A stretch of DNA of 64,000 nt, taken from contig NZ_JACOPK010000005.1 in assembly GCF_014288055.1 (NCBI RefSeq), positions 124,001 to 188,000 on the forward strand. Reading direction: 5' to 3'. Position 1 is the stretch's first letter, and the number at the start of each line of letters is the position of its first letter. Origin of the DNA: Agathobaculum hominis. GTDB lineage: Bacteria; Bacillota; Clostridia; Oscillospirales; Butyricicoccaceae. The notes beneath the pieces are model-generated. The model had not been told where the DNA came from. It did not search any database and worked only from the letters and a program-made list of their open reading frames with translations. Positions 48,385 through 57,190 of the stretch are shown here, in pieces. The position numbers and the translations under genes are program-made.

Positions 48385-50976
48385 ATGATACTATCACAGC
48401 GAAAAAGTAAAATCGGGGTAATTACCCTTTCGGGAATGATAACATTCACTATATTAATCATACTATTTGCGATTAAAGGTCTCGCTCCTTTTGGAGATCG
48501 TTCTCTAGTGGTTATGGATGGAGATATACAGTATCTTGACTTTTTCTCGTACTATAAAGATGTATTAATTGGAAATAACTCTATTGGATACTCGTTTGGG
48601 AAAACGCTGGGAGGATCTAATATTGCAGTTTTTAGTTATTATTTATCTTCTCCCTTCAATCTTTTGTTGATATTTTTTGGAAACGCGCAACTTCATACTT
48701 TTTTTGATTTAGTAGTTGCTTTAAAACTATCACTGTCGGCTATGACATTTGCTTTCTTTGCTATCAATAGATTCGATTGGGAGGTTAATGATAATAGTAT
48801 AATTTATCTTCTGACTTCAATCGGATATGGATTATGCCAATATAATATTGCTCAAAGTAGTAATATTATGTGGTTGGACGGCGTATATATGTTGCCGCTT
48901 ATTTTACTGCAAATTTCCAATATTGTTGCCCATAAAAAATTCTGGTCGCTTCCATTGATAGTCGGAAGCGCTATTATATTTAATTGGTATTCTGCAGGTA
49001 TTGACTGTGTTTTCTCTGCTGTTTGGTTTTTGTTTGAATTTGCACTACATTCTATTGAACAAAAAGCTACTATCAAAAATTTCATTCAAAGCACACTAAT
49101 ATATGTAAGTAATATGATTCTGGGTGTACTGGTCAGTGCTGCCTTGTTTATTCCAACTATTGGTGCACTAAAAAAGAGTACACGAGGATCTTTGCATTTT
49201 GGTAGCTTAATGGATTTGTCGTTTTTGGGAGAATTTCCGTCGGCTATTCAAAAATACACATATGGCGCTACAAGTGAATTAGGAAGTGTTGCACTATTTT
49301 GCGGTAGTATTACAATCATTTTTGCAATGGCTGTACTTTTTTATCATGGAGTTGATATACGCAAACGAATATTATTCTCAGGACTTCTTGGCGGATCACT
49401 TCTAATTTTTTACTGGAATCCGCTGTATACGGTGTTTTCTCTGTTTCAATGGGTTAGCAGTTATCACTATCGCTATTCATATGTTTCTATTTTTTCTATT
49501 TTATTCATTTCAGTAATTGGTTATCATGAACTCAATGACGAAAAGCGAGCGCATCGTTTTTTCTCAACAGCTTTGATTTTCTCATCTGCACTAATCTTTT
49601 TGTATTATTGTAAGCCAATCAATGATCTTAAGTATGTTTATCTGACGGCATTAAGCATTGCATTGCAATCTGCATTAGTTTTGATTGCACGATTTTCTAA
49701 AGTAAATGCTTTCTCTAGAAATATATTATTTATTGCATTTGGAGGACTGTTCCTGTTTGATATTGCGTTCAATGCAAATTGTTTAATCAACTACTATTCT
49801 ATTGATGGGATCAGTCGATATCAATCTTATCGAGAAGGGCAAGAGAATACTATTTCGACGATAAATTCAGCTGATGATTCACTTTATCGTATTTCTCAAA
49901 CTACCACTCGCAATATGGGTGACAATGGATTAACTGCAAACTATAATGAAGGGTTGTCATATAATTATGCATCAATCAGTGGCTATACTTCTTCTCCAGA
50001 CGATAACCAACGAGAATTTTTGAACAGATTAGGATATCCTATTAATGGTGAAAATATGTGTATCACCAACACATCAATTCTGGGTGCGGATTCTCTTTTA
50101 GGTGTTAAATACATCCTGTCACCTTATGATATAGAAGGTCTTGTAAAAATTCGTGAACCTGATAATAATGGAAAAAGCATTTATTTAAATCCATATGCAT
50201 TCCCATTGGCTTTTACATATAAGGATACCGAATATACTCCGAAGAATACAACAAATCCATTTGAGTATCAGAACGAACTGTATCGTCAATTGTTTGGCTT
50301 AACAGAAAACTTGTATACCCCGGTGAAATACAATGTCCGAGTCAATGATGATGGGTATGGTGCCCAAATCCAACTGGATATGCCCGATGATAGCTCGACA
50401 TTAGCCGTATATGGGTCTGTACCTTGGGAGTATGGTGCCAATTCAGCTATTTACATAAATGGCGAATTTATAACAGATTATGCATGCTGGCTTTCACCGA
50501 CGGTATTTTATATTCCTAATGATGCTAATCAGTCATGCGAAATGGAAGTTAAAACAGATGCGGATAATTTCAACTGGGATATGGTACAATTTTATTCATT
50601 GAACTTGAATGTGCTATCTCAATATGCAAAAATCGCAAACAGTCAGCGGGTAGATACTTTATCCGTAGAAAACGGACTGGTTACCGCAAGTATATCAAGT
50701 ACACAAGATGATGAACGACTGTTTATGTCTATTCCGGTAGATGATGGTTGGAATATTACCTTGAACGGAAAGAAAGCGGAAGTTGAATCAATCGGCGACT
50801 GCTTATATAGCATTAAGATAACTAATGGCACTAATAATATTGTACTGAAGTATCATATTCGATATTTGAAAATAGGTATTCTAATATCTTGCATGACCGT
50901 GTTCGGTATTATTGTGATGAAGATAATGCGATTCAAGAGAAAAAATAGTAGAAGTGGCGAGAAAAAAAGTATTTAA
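48385..50976 (+). CDS. YfhO-like integral membrane glycosyltransferase
   Basis: 863 residues. About 12-13 transmembrane helices in the first ~480 residues begin with a GT-C-type first loop (GDRSLVVMDGDIQYLDFFSYYKD). A large extracytoplasmic C-terminal region of about 360 residues follows, then a final membrane segment and basic tail. YfhO in Bacillus works with CsbB/GtrB-type enzymes to transfer sugars onto teichoic acids outside the cell, which matches the two preceding genes. It is very AT-rich. The ATG at 48385 follows AAAGGGG. It is the last gene of the operon; no clear terminator follows. Confidence 0.87.
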   Translation: MILSQRKSKIGVITLSGMITFTILIILFAIKGLAPFGDRSLVVMDGDIQYLDFFSYYKDVLIGNNSIGYSFGKTLGGSNIAVFSYYLSSPFNLLLIFFGNAQLHTFFDLVVALKLSLSAMTFAFFAINRFDWEVNDNSIIYLLTSIGYGLCQYNIAQSSNIMWLDGVYMLPLILLQISNIVAHKKFWSLPLIVGSAIIFNWYSAGIDCVFSAVWFLFEFALHSIEQKATIKNFIQSTLIYVSNMILGVLVSAALFIPTIGALKKSTRGSLHFGSLMDLSFLGEFPSAIQKYTYGATSELGSVALFCGSITIIFAMAVLFYHGVDIRKRILFSGLLGGSLLIFYWNPLYTVFSLFQWVSSYHYRYSYVSIFSILFISVIGYHELNDEKRAHRFFSTALIFSSALIFLYYCKPINDLKYVYLTALSIALQSALVLIARFSKVNAFSRNILFIAFGGLFLFDIAFNANCLINYYSIDGISRYQSYREGQENTISTINSADDSLYRISQTTTRNMGDNGLTANYNEGLSYNYASISGYTSSPDDNQREFLNRLGYPINGENMCITNTSILGADSLLGVKYILSPYDIEGLVKIREPDNNGKSIYLNPYAFPLAFTYKDTEYTPKNTTNPFEYQNELYRQLFGLTENLYTPVKYNVRVNDDGYGAQIQLDMPDDSSTLAVYGSVPWEYGANSAIYINGEFITDYACWLSPTVFYIPNDANQSCEMEVKTDADNFNWDMVQFYSLNLNVLSQYAKIANSQRVDTLSVENGLVTASISSTQDDERLFMSIPVDDGWNITLNGKKAEVESIGDCLYSIKITNGTNNIVLKYHIRYLKIGILISCMTVFGIIVMKIMRFKRKNSRSGEKKSI

Positions 50977-51073
50977 TCTTGATATCAGCTCATATCCATA
51001 CAGAAACTGTGTAAATGGTTCCCGTAGTTGTATTTTCAACAACATATTCTCGAATCTGAAGCCCACCAAAAGG

Positions 51074-51209
51074 CTAGAAAAAATTCAATGTAGAAATTGT
51101 TCCAGGAACCGAAAGGGTTTGATGCTTGTGAATTGAGGGCGGCAAGCCCTTTAAGTTGGCCTTGATCCTGCGGTCATTGTAGTAGTTCAGATATTCAATA
51201 GTAACCGTC
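51074..51209 (-). pseudogene. IS3-family transposase C-terminal fragment
   Basis: The minus-strand translation contains TIEYLNYYNDRRIKANLKGLPP, the hallmark C-terminal end of IS150-group OrfB integrases, followed by a stop at 51074. The catalytic DDE core and OrfA are absent. It is AT-rich debris behind the polysaccharide operon. Confidence 0.75.
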
Positions 51210-51327
51210 AAACTGTGATAGAGTATAGATGAAAAATGACCGTGTCAAGTGAGGTTCACAAAAAGGATCCCTGAAAATGAAATCAAGTTGCGGTGAATAG
51301 CGCTGCCGTAATGGCTTCTTGGATAGG

Positions 51328-51561
51328 CTAGACTCTGGAGATAGACCGTTTTTCGGCATATTCCAGAACCATAAGATATGTTGTCAGCAGACGAACATAA
51401 GAGTTCTCATTAGGGAAAATTCTAATCACGCTGATGCGTCTCTGAATTTCACAATTCAACCGGTCAATCATATTGAAAGATAAAATTTTCCGAGCATCCG
51501 GCTTGGGAAATGCATAAAATCTCAGAGAGTTCTCCAGAACGTTTTCAAGTAACGGGATCAC
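51328..51561 (-). pseudogene. IS256-family transposase C-terminal fragment
   Basis: The translation NMIDRLNCEIQRRISVIRIFPNENSYVRLLTTYLM matches the end of mutator-type (IS256) transposases, where NxxERLNREIRRRTRVVGIFPN is usual. Only about 70 residues remain, joined at their upstream edge to a truncated IS21 transposase. Confidence 0.8.
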
Positions 51562-52896
51562 CGAGTTCTTTCAAGCTTGCGCAGGCGTTGTATTCCTGTT
51601 CCGGTGTCTTTCCAGAGTCAAGAAAATGCTGTACTGTCTTTTCTGTCATAAGTCCAACGGGCATTGCCCAGGTTTTGAAATCATCTTCGTTATATGTCAG
51701 ATAACGCTGATGCTCCTGCGGCATGTGCTCCAGCTTCATCAACGGTTCACGCTGCTTTGTCTGCAAACGGCGGTGGCTCGCAACGCGGCTTCCATGGAAA
51801 TACACTTCAACAATAGTTTTTGTTACGCGAATGTCCACTTTTTCGCCAATCAGATTATATGGAACGGAATATTTGTTCCGGCCGTCACTCACGAGATAGT
51901 CGTTCGGCACCTTGGCGGCAGATCAGACAGCGGCTTCAAACGGTGCAGCGGCAGCATATACGCCTGTTCTTCCTCAAGATAAGCGCTGCGGCGCGTGCCG
52001 GTGTGCTGCTTGAATTCCCGGTTGTTCAGTTCTTCGAGTTTTTCAGCAACAGCTTCGTTGAGTTCGCGCAACGAGAAGAACTTCATATCCTGCAGCGCCG
52101 CAATAATCCAGGTTTCCACCAGACGAACAGACGCTTCCGCAGCACTTTTGTCCTGCGGCTTGCGGACACGCGCCGGCACGATTGCGATACCGTAATACTC
52201 GGCAAGTTCCTGGTAACTGCGGTTCAGTATGGTTTCATAACGGGTGTTAGACGTTGTTGCAGTTTTGCAGTTATCTGGGATAAGCAGCCGTGTTACGCCG
52301 CCGAAATAGTTGAACGCATGAACATGACAGTTCAGCCAGTTCTCTGTTTTCATGTCGTCGCAGGCTTCTGCATAGACGTAACAACTGCACGGGAGCACCG
52401 CTACGAACAGATAAGCCGCACTCTGTGCGCCAGTAACTGAGTCATATACTGGAACAGTATCTCCAGCCCAGTCCACCTGGATTGTATCTCCTGGCTTATG
52501 CTGAATACGCATGGTTGCCTTGGTAATGCGAGCCCATTTGCGGTATTTGTCACCGAACTGAGTGCTCATGTACGGCGTGCGGCTGCTTTCATAGCATTTG
52601 CGGCAGTATTCTTCCCATAAAAGCGTCAGCGTAACGCCGGGCTTTGCAAGCTCACGGTGGATGTACGGATAATCCGGCTCAACGTAAGTGCTGATTTTCT
52701 GGTACTTGTCTGGGAAAAGGATCCGCTCCAGCTCGGCGTTGGTAATATCATCCTCAAGGGGCCAGTGGATATTGGCCTTGCTTGCTACCTCTAATACCTT
52801 ACGAATAGTATGGTGTGAACAGCGTGCGCTGTCTGCGATTCTCCGCTGACTGTAGTCAAGATAGTCTAGCCGCAGGATTTTCAAATAGTCTGTCAT
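51545..52896 (-). pseudogene. IS21-family transposase (IstA), frameshifted and truncated
   Basis: The first 335 codons (52896 to about 51905) encode the IstA N-terminal HTH (YSQRRIADSARCSHHTIRKVL) and integrase core (HKPGDTIQVDWAGDTVPVYD, RLLIPDNCKTA, and the Glu in PQDKSAAEASVRLVETWI). A one-base frameshift near 51905 separates the C-terminal part (NDYLVSDGRNKYSVPYNLIG...). That part is cut near 51560 where IS256 sequence begins. No istB is present. It is inactive. Confidence 0.85.
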
Positions 52897-52976
52897 TTCA
52901 AAACCTCCAGATAAATGTGTAACAGCAGTTGCCGTGCATATTCATTATAAAGGCTTTGGCGCTCTAATGCGGCAGA

Positions 52977-53030
52977 GTGGAGCTAAAACTCCGGCAAGCT
53001 TGGACTAAAACTCCGTGCAGATGGAGCTCT
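52977..53030. repeat. IS21 terminal repeat array
   Basis: GTGGAGCTAAAACTCC, TTGGACTAAAACTCC and ATGGAGCTCT follow each other with about 23-bp periodicity, as in the multiple terminal repeats at the ends of IS21-family elements. It marks the promoter-proximal end of the broken IS21 copy. Confidence 0.65.
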
Positions 53031-53102
53031 TATAGCGATTTATGCAAGAGGGCAGGATGAAGGTAGGAAATACATCGAGCAAAAAGCTCCAGCTCTGTCG
53101 CC

Positions 53103-53130
53103 TTGACAAAGCCGGAGCGCACGTTATAAT
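53103..53130 (+). promoter_or_regulatory. Promoter of structured RNA copy B
   Basis: TTGACA (53103-53108), a 16-bp spacer AAGCCGGAGCGCACGT, TATAAT (53125-53130). This is the full consensus and is conserved with the promoters at 6835 and 57008, including the spacer bases. Confidence 0.85.
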
Positions 53131-53136
53131 AAAAAT

Positions 53137-53328
53137 ATAGAGGGACGCTGCTACCGCAGTCAGAACCCTTGTTAAGTATCGATTTTTAGTCGATGACCGT
53201 TCGGGGCCTAATCCGAGCGGTCATCGCGCTTTTATACAGAAAATGTACAACAGGATGACTGCACATACAAAAAGCTGAAACGGGAAGGACCATATTCATC
53301 GAGTATGGTCCTTCCCGTTTGTTTTTTT
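53137..53328 (+). ncRNA. Structured non-coding RNA, copy B (with terminator)
   Basis: About 190 nt, bounded by its own promoter and terminator. The 5' block is GACGCTGCTACCGCAGTCAG. The central hairpin CGATGACCGTTCGG / CCGAGCGGTCATCG (about 53193-53228) has 14 pairs. Compared with copy A it shows A-T to T-A and C-G to T-A exchanges that keep pairing. A small TACA-GAAAA-TGTA hairpin and a GACTGCACATAC...AAAAGC tail follow. It ends in a 17-bp perfect terminator stem AAACGGGAAGGACCATA with complement (53278-53320), then seven T. No open frame with a ribosome site is present. Confidence 0.78.
53278..53328. terminator. Terminator of RNA B, shared with XRE gene
   Basis: A 17-bp perfect stem with loop TTCATCGAG. 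On plus it is followed by GTTTTTTTA; on minus by CAGCTTTTTG. It lies directly after the stop codon (53330) of the convergent XRE gene, so it can serve both. Confidence 0.85.
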
Positions 53329-53329
53329 A

Positions 53330-53668
53330 TTAATCCTCTTTATGATTCATGGCGCTGATAACCGTTTTCAGCACGTTTTCCAGATAAGGAAGCTGACTCG
53401 GTGTTACGCTCTCGATCATCGGAGAAAGCGCCTTGAATGCCCAGAATTTGTCCTTCTTTTCCTGCTTTCCGAACAGGATATAGTCGGTGGACAGGCTGAG
53501 CGTCGAGGCGATACGGCACAGCGTCGGGACAGACATACCCTTAATGCCGAGCTCGATATCTGAACAGAATTTCGGCGTAATATCCAGTTTTTCAGCAAAC
53601 TGCTCGCGCGTCAGTCCTAAATACTCGCGCTGCTTGCGGATTCGTCCGCCAATCGCTATCCAGTCCAT
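53330..53668 (-). CDS. XRE-family transcriptional regulator
   Basis: A 112-residue protein with an N-terminal Cro/CI-type HTH: IGGRIRKQREYLGLTREQFAEKLDITPKFCSDIELGIKGMSVPTLCRIA. A C-terminal ~45-residue tail (SPMIESVTPSQLPYLENVLKTVI) may dimerise. The start follows GGAGGAACAGA. It is divergent from the 833-residue zinc-ribbon gene (124 bp apart), so it probably regulates that gene and itself; an AGTTCC...GGAACT dyad (53711-53754) lies between. A broken paralogue is at 31784. Confidence 0.9.
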   Translation of the reverse strand: MDWIAIGGRIRKQREYLGLTREQFAEKLDITPKFCSDIELGIKGMSVPTLCRIASTLSLSTDYILFGKQEKKDKFWAFKALSPMIESVTPSQLPYLENVLKTVISAMNHKED

Positions 53669-53738
53669 TCTGTTCCTCCGTCAAGTCTTTTCATTTAGTG
53701 TACCCCGGATAGTTCCTGCAAAGAATAAACTATTAGGG

Positions 53739-53767
53739 TGGAAATGAGGGAACTTTGGGTGTATAAT
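53739..53767 (+). promoter_or_regulatory. Promoter of the zinc-ribbon protein gene
   Basis: TGGAAA (53739-53744), 17-bp spacer, TATAAT (53762-53767), 25 bp before the start codon. A dyad AGTTCC (53711-53716) / GGAACT (53749-53754) overlaps the spacer and is a candidate XRE operator. Confidence 0.55.
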
Positions 53768-53792
53768 AAAGACAACTGAGGGGGGACTGCCG

Positions 53793-56294
53793 ATGGAGTA
53801 CAGAGAGCATGCGTTTACGGTGCACGGAAGAGAAATCCGTTTTTCACATGCGCAGGATATCTATAATGCAATCGAACAGCAATTCTGGCCGCGATATAAC
53901 GAGACGGTGAAAGATTTCGACCGGTTTTATTCGTCTAATATTTCTTCGTTTGAAGACATCTTTCGATACCTGCCTGAGGGAGCGGACAGCCGCATACGGA
54001 ACCTTGTGATATCGTCCGTGGGTATTCTGCCGAGTGCTGGTGTTCTGTCCTATACGCCGGTGAGCTTTTACGGAGAATACGAAAACGAACTGATTTACGA
54101 ACCCTGCATGAAGGAACTGTACGAGGCACGGGAGCAGATTGAGCAGGCTCGTGAGCAGCAGGAGCAGTACCGTGCCGCGCAAAAGGCAAGCCGGAGACAC
54201 TGGCAGGGCGGCGGATTTGGTTTTTCGGGTGCGATCAAAGGCGCCGTGATGGCCGGTATGCTGAACGCAGGCAGCGGACTGATTCATGGTGTCGGCGACT
54301 CATTTGCCGCGGCAGGAGACTGGGCTCAGATCGCAGGCACGAAACGCCAGGTCTTTCAGCATGTGCAGAAAAGCGGAATGCTGAAGGAGGCGTTTTATCT
54401 CCGCTGCCAGCGCATCTTTTATGAGGTTTTAGAAACCGTCGGGTATGAACTGCATGTTGAAATGCCGGATTATGATGAGGAGAAAGCAAACGCGACGTTC
54501 AAAAATGCGGCGGCGCAGCACCGGAAGGGACAGCTTTCGGACGAACAGTATTTCGACTATCTGATAAAATGCGTGCAGCTTTATCCGTACAAGCCCAGCA
54601 TATATGGAGAACTGTATCGACTGCATCCGGAGGACGATAAGGAACTACAGTCGCTGTCCGAATATCTGCATTTGCGGGAAGAATATCTGAAGCAGAGGGC
54701 GGCGGTCATTGAAGCACAGCTTTCCTATATTGCAGACATGCCGAGCGATACGATCATCGCAGTACAGAAGAAAATACAGGCGCTTGACGAGCTGGCGGAA
54801 CGCTATCACGCAGCGGATGATAACGACTGGCTGAGCGAAAAAAACAAGGCCCAGGCGAAGCTGCAAGAGCTGCTCCGGCTGAAGGATGAACAGGAGCGCA
54901 CCGCACTGGGCGTTCTCCTGCCGACAAAAGAGGAAGCGGACCTTGTTCGCATGGAATGGAGGCAGGTATCTGCTGTTCTGGATGACTATCCGTACCTGTC
55001 AGACATTGGTGCGGCACGAAAGTGCGCCGAAGCGCTGAAGGAAATTTCGGTCACGCATCCGCTGGTGCGCGAACAGGTCGAGCGGGTAGAAGACCAGGTG
55101 GTCATTTTACAGGCGAAGCAGGGTTCGTTCCAGGAGGAGATGACGCGGCAGTACCGGAAGATTTTCGGCAGTGCAGAACTTGGGGAATCCCTCGTCAATA
55201 TCGACAGCGAGTACGATGAGAACTCGAATGCCGAGCTTGACCCGGAGAGCGAAAAGTTTATCAATATGATCTGCGATATGACGGTCGAAAGAATGCTGCT
55301 GTACAGCATGACAAGGCAGGTGCTGTGTCTGACTGATACCATGCTGCACATCACCACATTCGAGAACGAGCAGGCGCATTTTGTCCATTTTCCGCTGTAC
55401 GGAGACAGAATTGAGATCGAATTTCCGTCCAGTACCATGATGGAGCTGCATACGCGCACGCAGAGAGCGCAGTTTTCACTGGAAGACCTCGAAAACGTGC
55501 CGCAATTCAAGGAAATGCTGCAAGCATTTCTCCGCGAAGCATCGATTTGCAGACTGTCGCCGTTTTCGGGTGCACTTAGCTGCAAACGTCTGCTCAGCCG
55601 GTTCGCGGCGGAACTGCCGCAGATCGATATCGAACGCCGAGAACGGATTGCGGAGCGAATGCAGCTGCTGAAAGATGCCGTGCTGTGCAGCAACCCATTC
55701 CCGGGGCAGGTACAGCAGGTGCTCCCTAATCCGATGTCGCGGTGGCAGACCGGAGAAGATGTCTGGCAGAGGATGCGCAGCATTGCGGAACAGCAGGAGC
55801 CGCCTGAAATCCCGACGGTGCTTTATCGGGACGCGCCAGAGGGCGCACAGAAACTCACGGCTTTCTTTACCGACCGGGCGGTGTACCGGCTGGACGGCGA
55901 TGCGTGTGAACGGCTTGCGCTGAATGAGATTACGGAAATGACAGTGCATGCCACGTTAGCTGAACCGTATCTTCAGCTGAGCAATACGGTCGTTCTTCCG
56001 GCGGAAGAGATCGGTCCGCATCATCTCGGCGAGTTCGCACAGCTGGTCGGCAATATCGTACATGTGCTGCTTGGCGGCGTGATTGCGGAAGCGCTCTGCG
56101 AGCCTCCGCAGGAAGAGCCTGCGCTGCCTGCATCGTCGGTTCGGTTTTGCCCGTCCTGCGGCGAGGCAGTAGAAGAGGGCGCACGGTTCTGCGGCAGCTG
56201 CGGTGAACCGCTTTTCCGGTACTGCGCTTCGTGTGGTGCGGAAAACGATATAAGCGCCATGTTCTGTATGGAATGCGGCGAGAAAATGATGTAA
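53793..56294 (+). CDS. Unknown 833-residue protein with C-terminal double zinc ribbon
   Basis: No overall family recognised. Regions: a coiled coil at about 108-135 (EAREQIEQAREQQEQYRAAQK); a Gly/Ala-rich segment at about 143-175 (GGGFGFSGAIKGAVMAGMLNAGSG) like glycine-zipper membrane-active stretches; a helical middle with coiled coils; a beta-rich C-terminal domain (RAVYRLDGDACERLALNEITEM) resembling PH-like 'bPH' domains; and two zinc ribbons at the end (CPSCGEAVEEGARFCGSCGE, CASCGAENDISAMFCMECGE). It is cytoplasmic or membrane-associated. It is paired with a divergent XRE gene and a co-directional zinc-ribbon membrane protein. Confidence 0.75.
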   Translation: MEYREHAFTVHGREIRFSHAQDIYNAIEQQFWPRYNETVKDFDRFYSSNISSFEDIFRYLPEGADSRIRNLVISSVGILPSAGVLSYTPVSFYGEYENELIYEPCMKELYEAREQIEQAREQQEQYRAAQKASRRHWQGGGFGFSGAIKGAVMAGMLNAGSGLIHGVGDSFAAAGDWAQIAGTKRQVFQHVQKSGMLKEAFYLRCQRIFYEVLETVGYELHVEMPDYDEEKANATFKNAAAQHRKGQLSDEQYFDYLIKCVQLYPYKPSIYGELYRLHPEDDKELQSLSEYLHLREEYLKQRAAVIEAQLSYIADMPSDTIIAVQKKIQALDELAERYHAADDNDWLSEKNKAQAKLQELLRLKDEQERTALGVLLPTKEEADLVRMEWRQVSAVLDDYPYLSDIGAARKCAEALKEISVTHPLVREQVERVEDQVVILQAKQGSFQEEMTRQYRKIFGSAELGESLVNIDSEYDENSNAELDPESEKFINMICDMTVERMLLYSMTRQVLCLTDTMLHITTFENEQAHFVHFPLYGDRIEIEFPSSTMMELHTRTQRAQFSLEDLENVPQFKEMLQAFLREASICRLSPFSGALSCKRLLSRFAAELPQIDIERRERIAERMQLLKDAVLCSNPFPGQVQQVLPNPMSRWQTGEDVWQRMRSIAEQQEPPEIPTVLYRDAPEGAQKLTAFFTDRAVYRLDGDACERLALNEITEMTVHATLAEPYLQLSNTVVLPAEEIGPHHLGEFAQLVGNIVHVLLGGVIAEALCEPPQEEPALPASSVRFCPSCGEAVEEGARFCGSCGEPLFRYCASCGAENDISAMFCMECGEKMM

Positions 56295-56310
56295 ACAGAG
56301 GAGAATTACA

Positions 56311-56967
56311 ATGGCAATCAAAGATGCAACCTGTCCGGCCTGCGGAAAGTCGATCAAGCTGAATGATGAGAAACCGTTCGGCTTTTGCAGCTTCTGCGGA
56401 CATAAGATCGATACGGCAGAGTATTTCAGCGCTAAAGTGCCTAAAGCGTCTGCTGTTCAGGCAGAAACGGATAAGCCGGAGCTTGCGGCAGCACCAATCT
56501 CGGCTCCGACTCCAACCCCGGCAGCAGCGCCGTCCATCAAGATTACGCAGGATGCGCAGAGCAGCGCGATCAGCCAGATCGAAGCGATGTTTACGCTCTG
56601 CTCGACCGAACAGGAATACATGGGCCTGCGTCAGCGCGTACTTGATGGAACTTACTCCGACCAGGACAAGGCGGTCATGGTATCCGAGCTGGACCGGCTG
56701 ATGAGCAAGCGGCTGCACGACGAACTGGCGCTGGAGGCAGACCTGCCTGCGGCAAAAGAAGAGGTCTCCAAACTCGCGATGGGAACGGTATTGATCGCCG
56801 TTATCGGCCTTGTCGTGACGATGTTTTTCCCGATTGCGCTGCTGATTACCGCCGTTCTGGTGCTGTGCTGCATCGCGGGCGGCGCGAAGGACCGCAAGAG
56901 AAAGAAACAGTGCGTCCGGGCGCATAAGCATCTGGAGCAGTACCGCAAGCTCGGATATAAGCTTTGA
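56311..56967 (+). CDS. Zinc-ribbon membrane protein
   Basis: 218 residues. The N-terminal zinc ribbon (CPACGKSIKLNDEKPFGFCSFCG) is followed by an Ala/Pro-rich linker (about 50-75) and a helical region. One or two adjacent transmembrane segments follow (MGTVLIAVIGLVVTMFFPIALLITAVLVLCCIAGG split by a short turn), then a basic tail. It starts 16 bp after the 833-residue gene with ribosome site GAGGAG, so the two form an operon. Function unknown; the shared zinc ribbons suggest one complex. Confidence 0.78.
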   Translation: MAIKDATCPACGKSIKLNDEKPFGFCSFCGHKIDTAEYFSAKVPKASAVQAETDKPELAAAPISAPTPTPAAAPSIKITQDAQSSAISQIEAMFTLCSTEQEYMGLRQRVLDGTYSDQDKAVMVSELDRLMSKRLHDELALEADLPAAKEEVSKLAMGTVLIAVIGLVVTMFFPIALLITAVLVLCCIAGGAKDRKRKKQCVRAHKHLEQYRKLGYKL

Positions 56968-57007
56968 TTGAGACGCTATCAATGTAAAAAGTTCCGGCCG
57001 TGTCGTA

Positions 57008-57035
57008 TTGACAAAGCCGGAGCGCACGGTATAAT
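57008..57035 (+). promoter_or_regulatory. Promoter of structured RNA copy C
   Basis: TTGACA (57008-57013), 16-bp spacer AAGCCGGAGCGCACGG, TATAAT (57030-57035). The spacer differs from copy B at a single base. Confidence 0.85.
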
Positions 57036-57042
57036 CAAACAG

Positions 57043-57190
57043 AAAGGGACGTTGCTACCGCAGTCAGCCCCTAATTGATCAAAACTTAAAGTAGTCGTTG
57101 ACCGTTTCGGAGTCCACCCGAGCGGTCAATGCGCTTTTGTGCAGAAAAATGCACAGCAAAAATGCCTCACAGTGCGCCTGTCGAGATGCT
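57043..57190 (+). ncRNA. Structured non-coding RNA, copy C
   Basis: It begins GGGACGTTGCTACCGCAGTCAG as in copies A and B. The central hairpin is TTGACCG-T-TTCGG / CCGAG-CGGTCAA (57105-57130, one bulged T), and GTGCA-GAAAAA-TGCAC follows; the latter stem is TACA/TGTA in copy B, again with pairing kept. The sequence diverges from the others after about 57165 and no clean terminator is visible, so the 3' end is approximate. The next gene on the strand is the stand-alone Spo0A-type protein. Confidence 0.7.
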
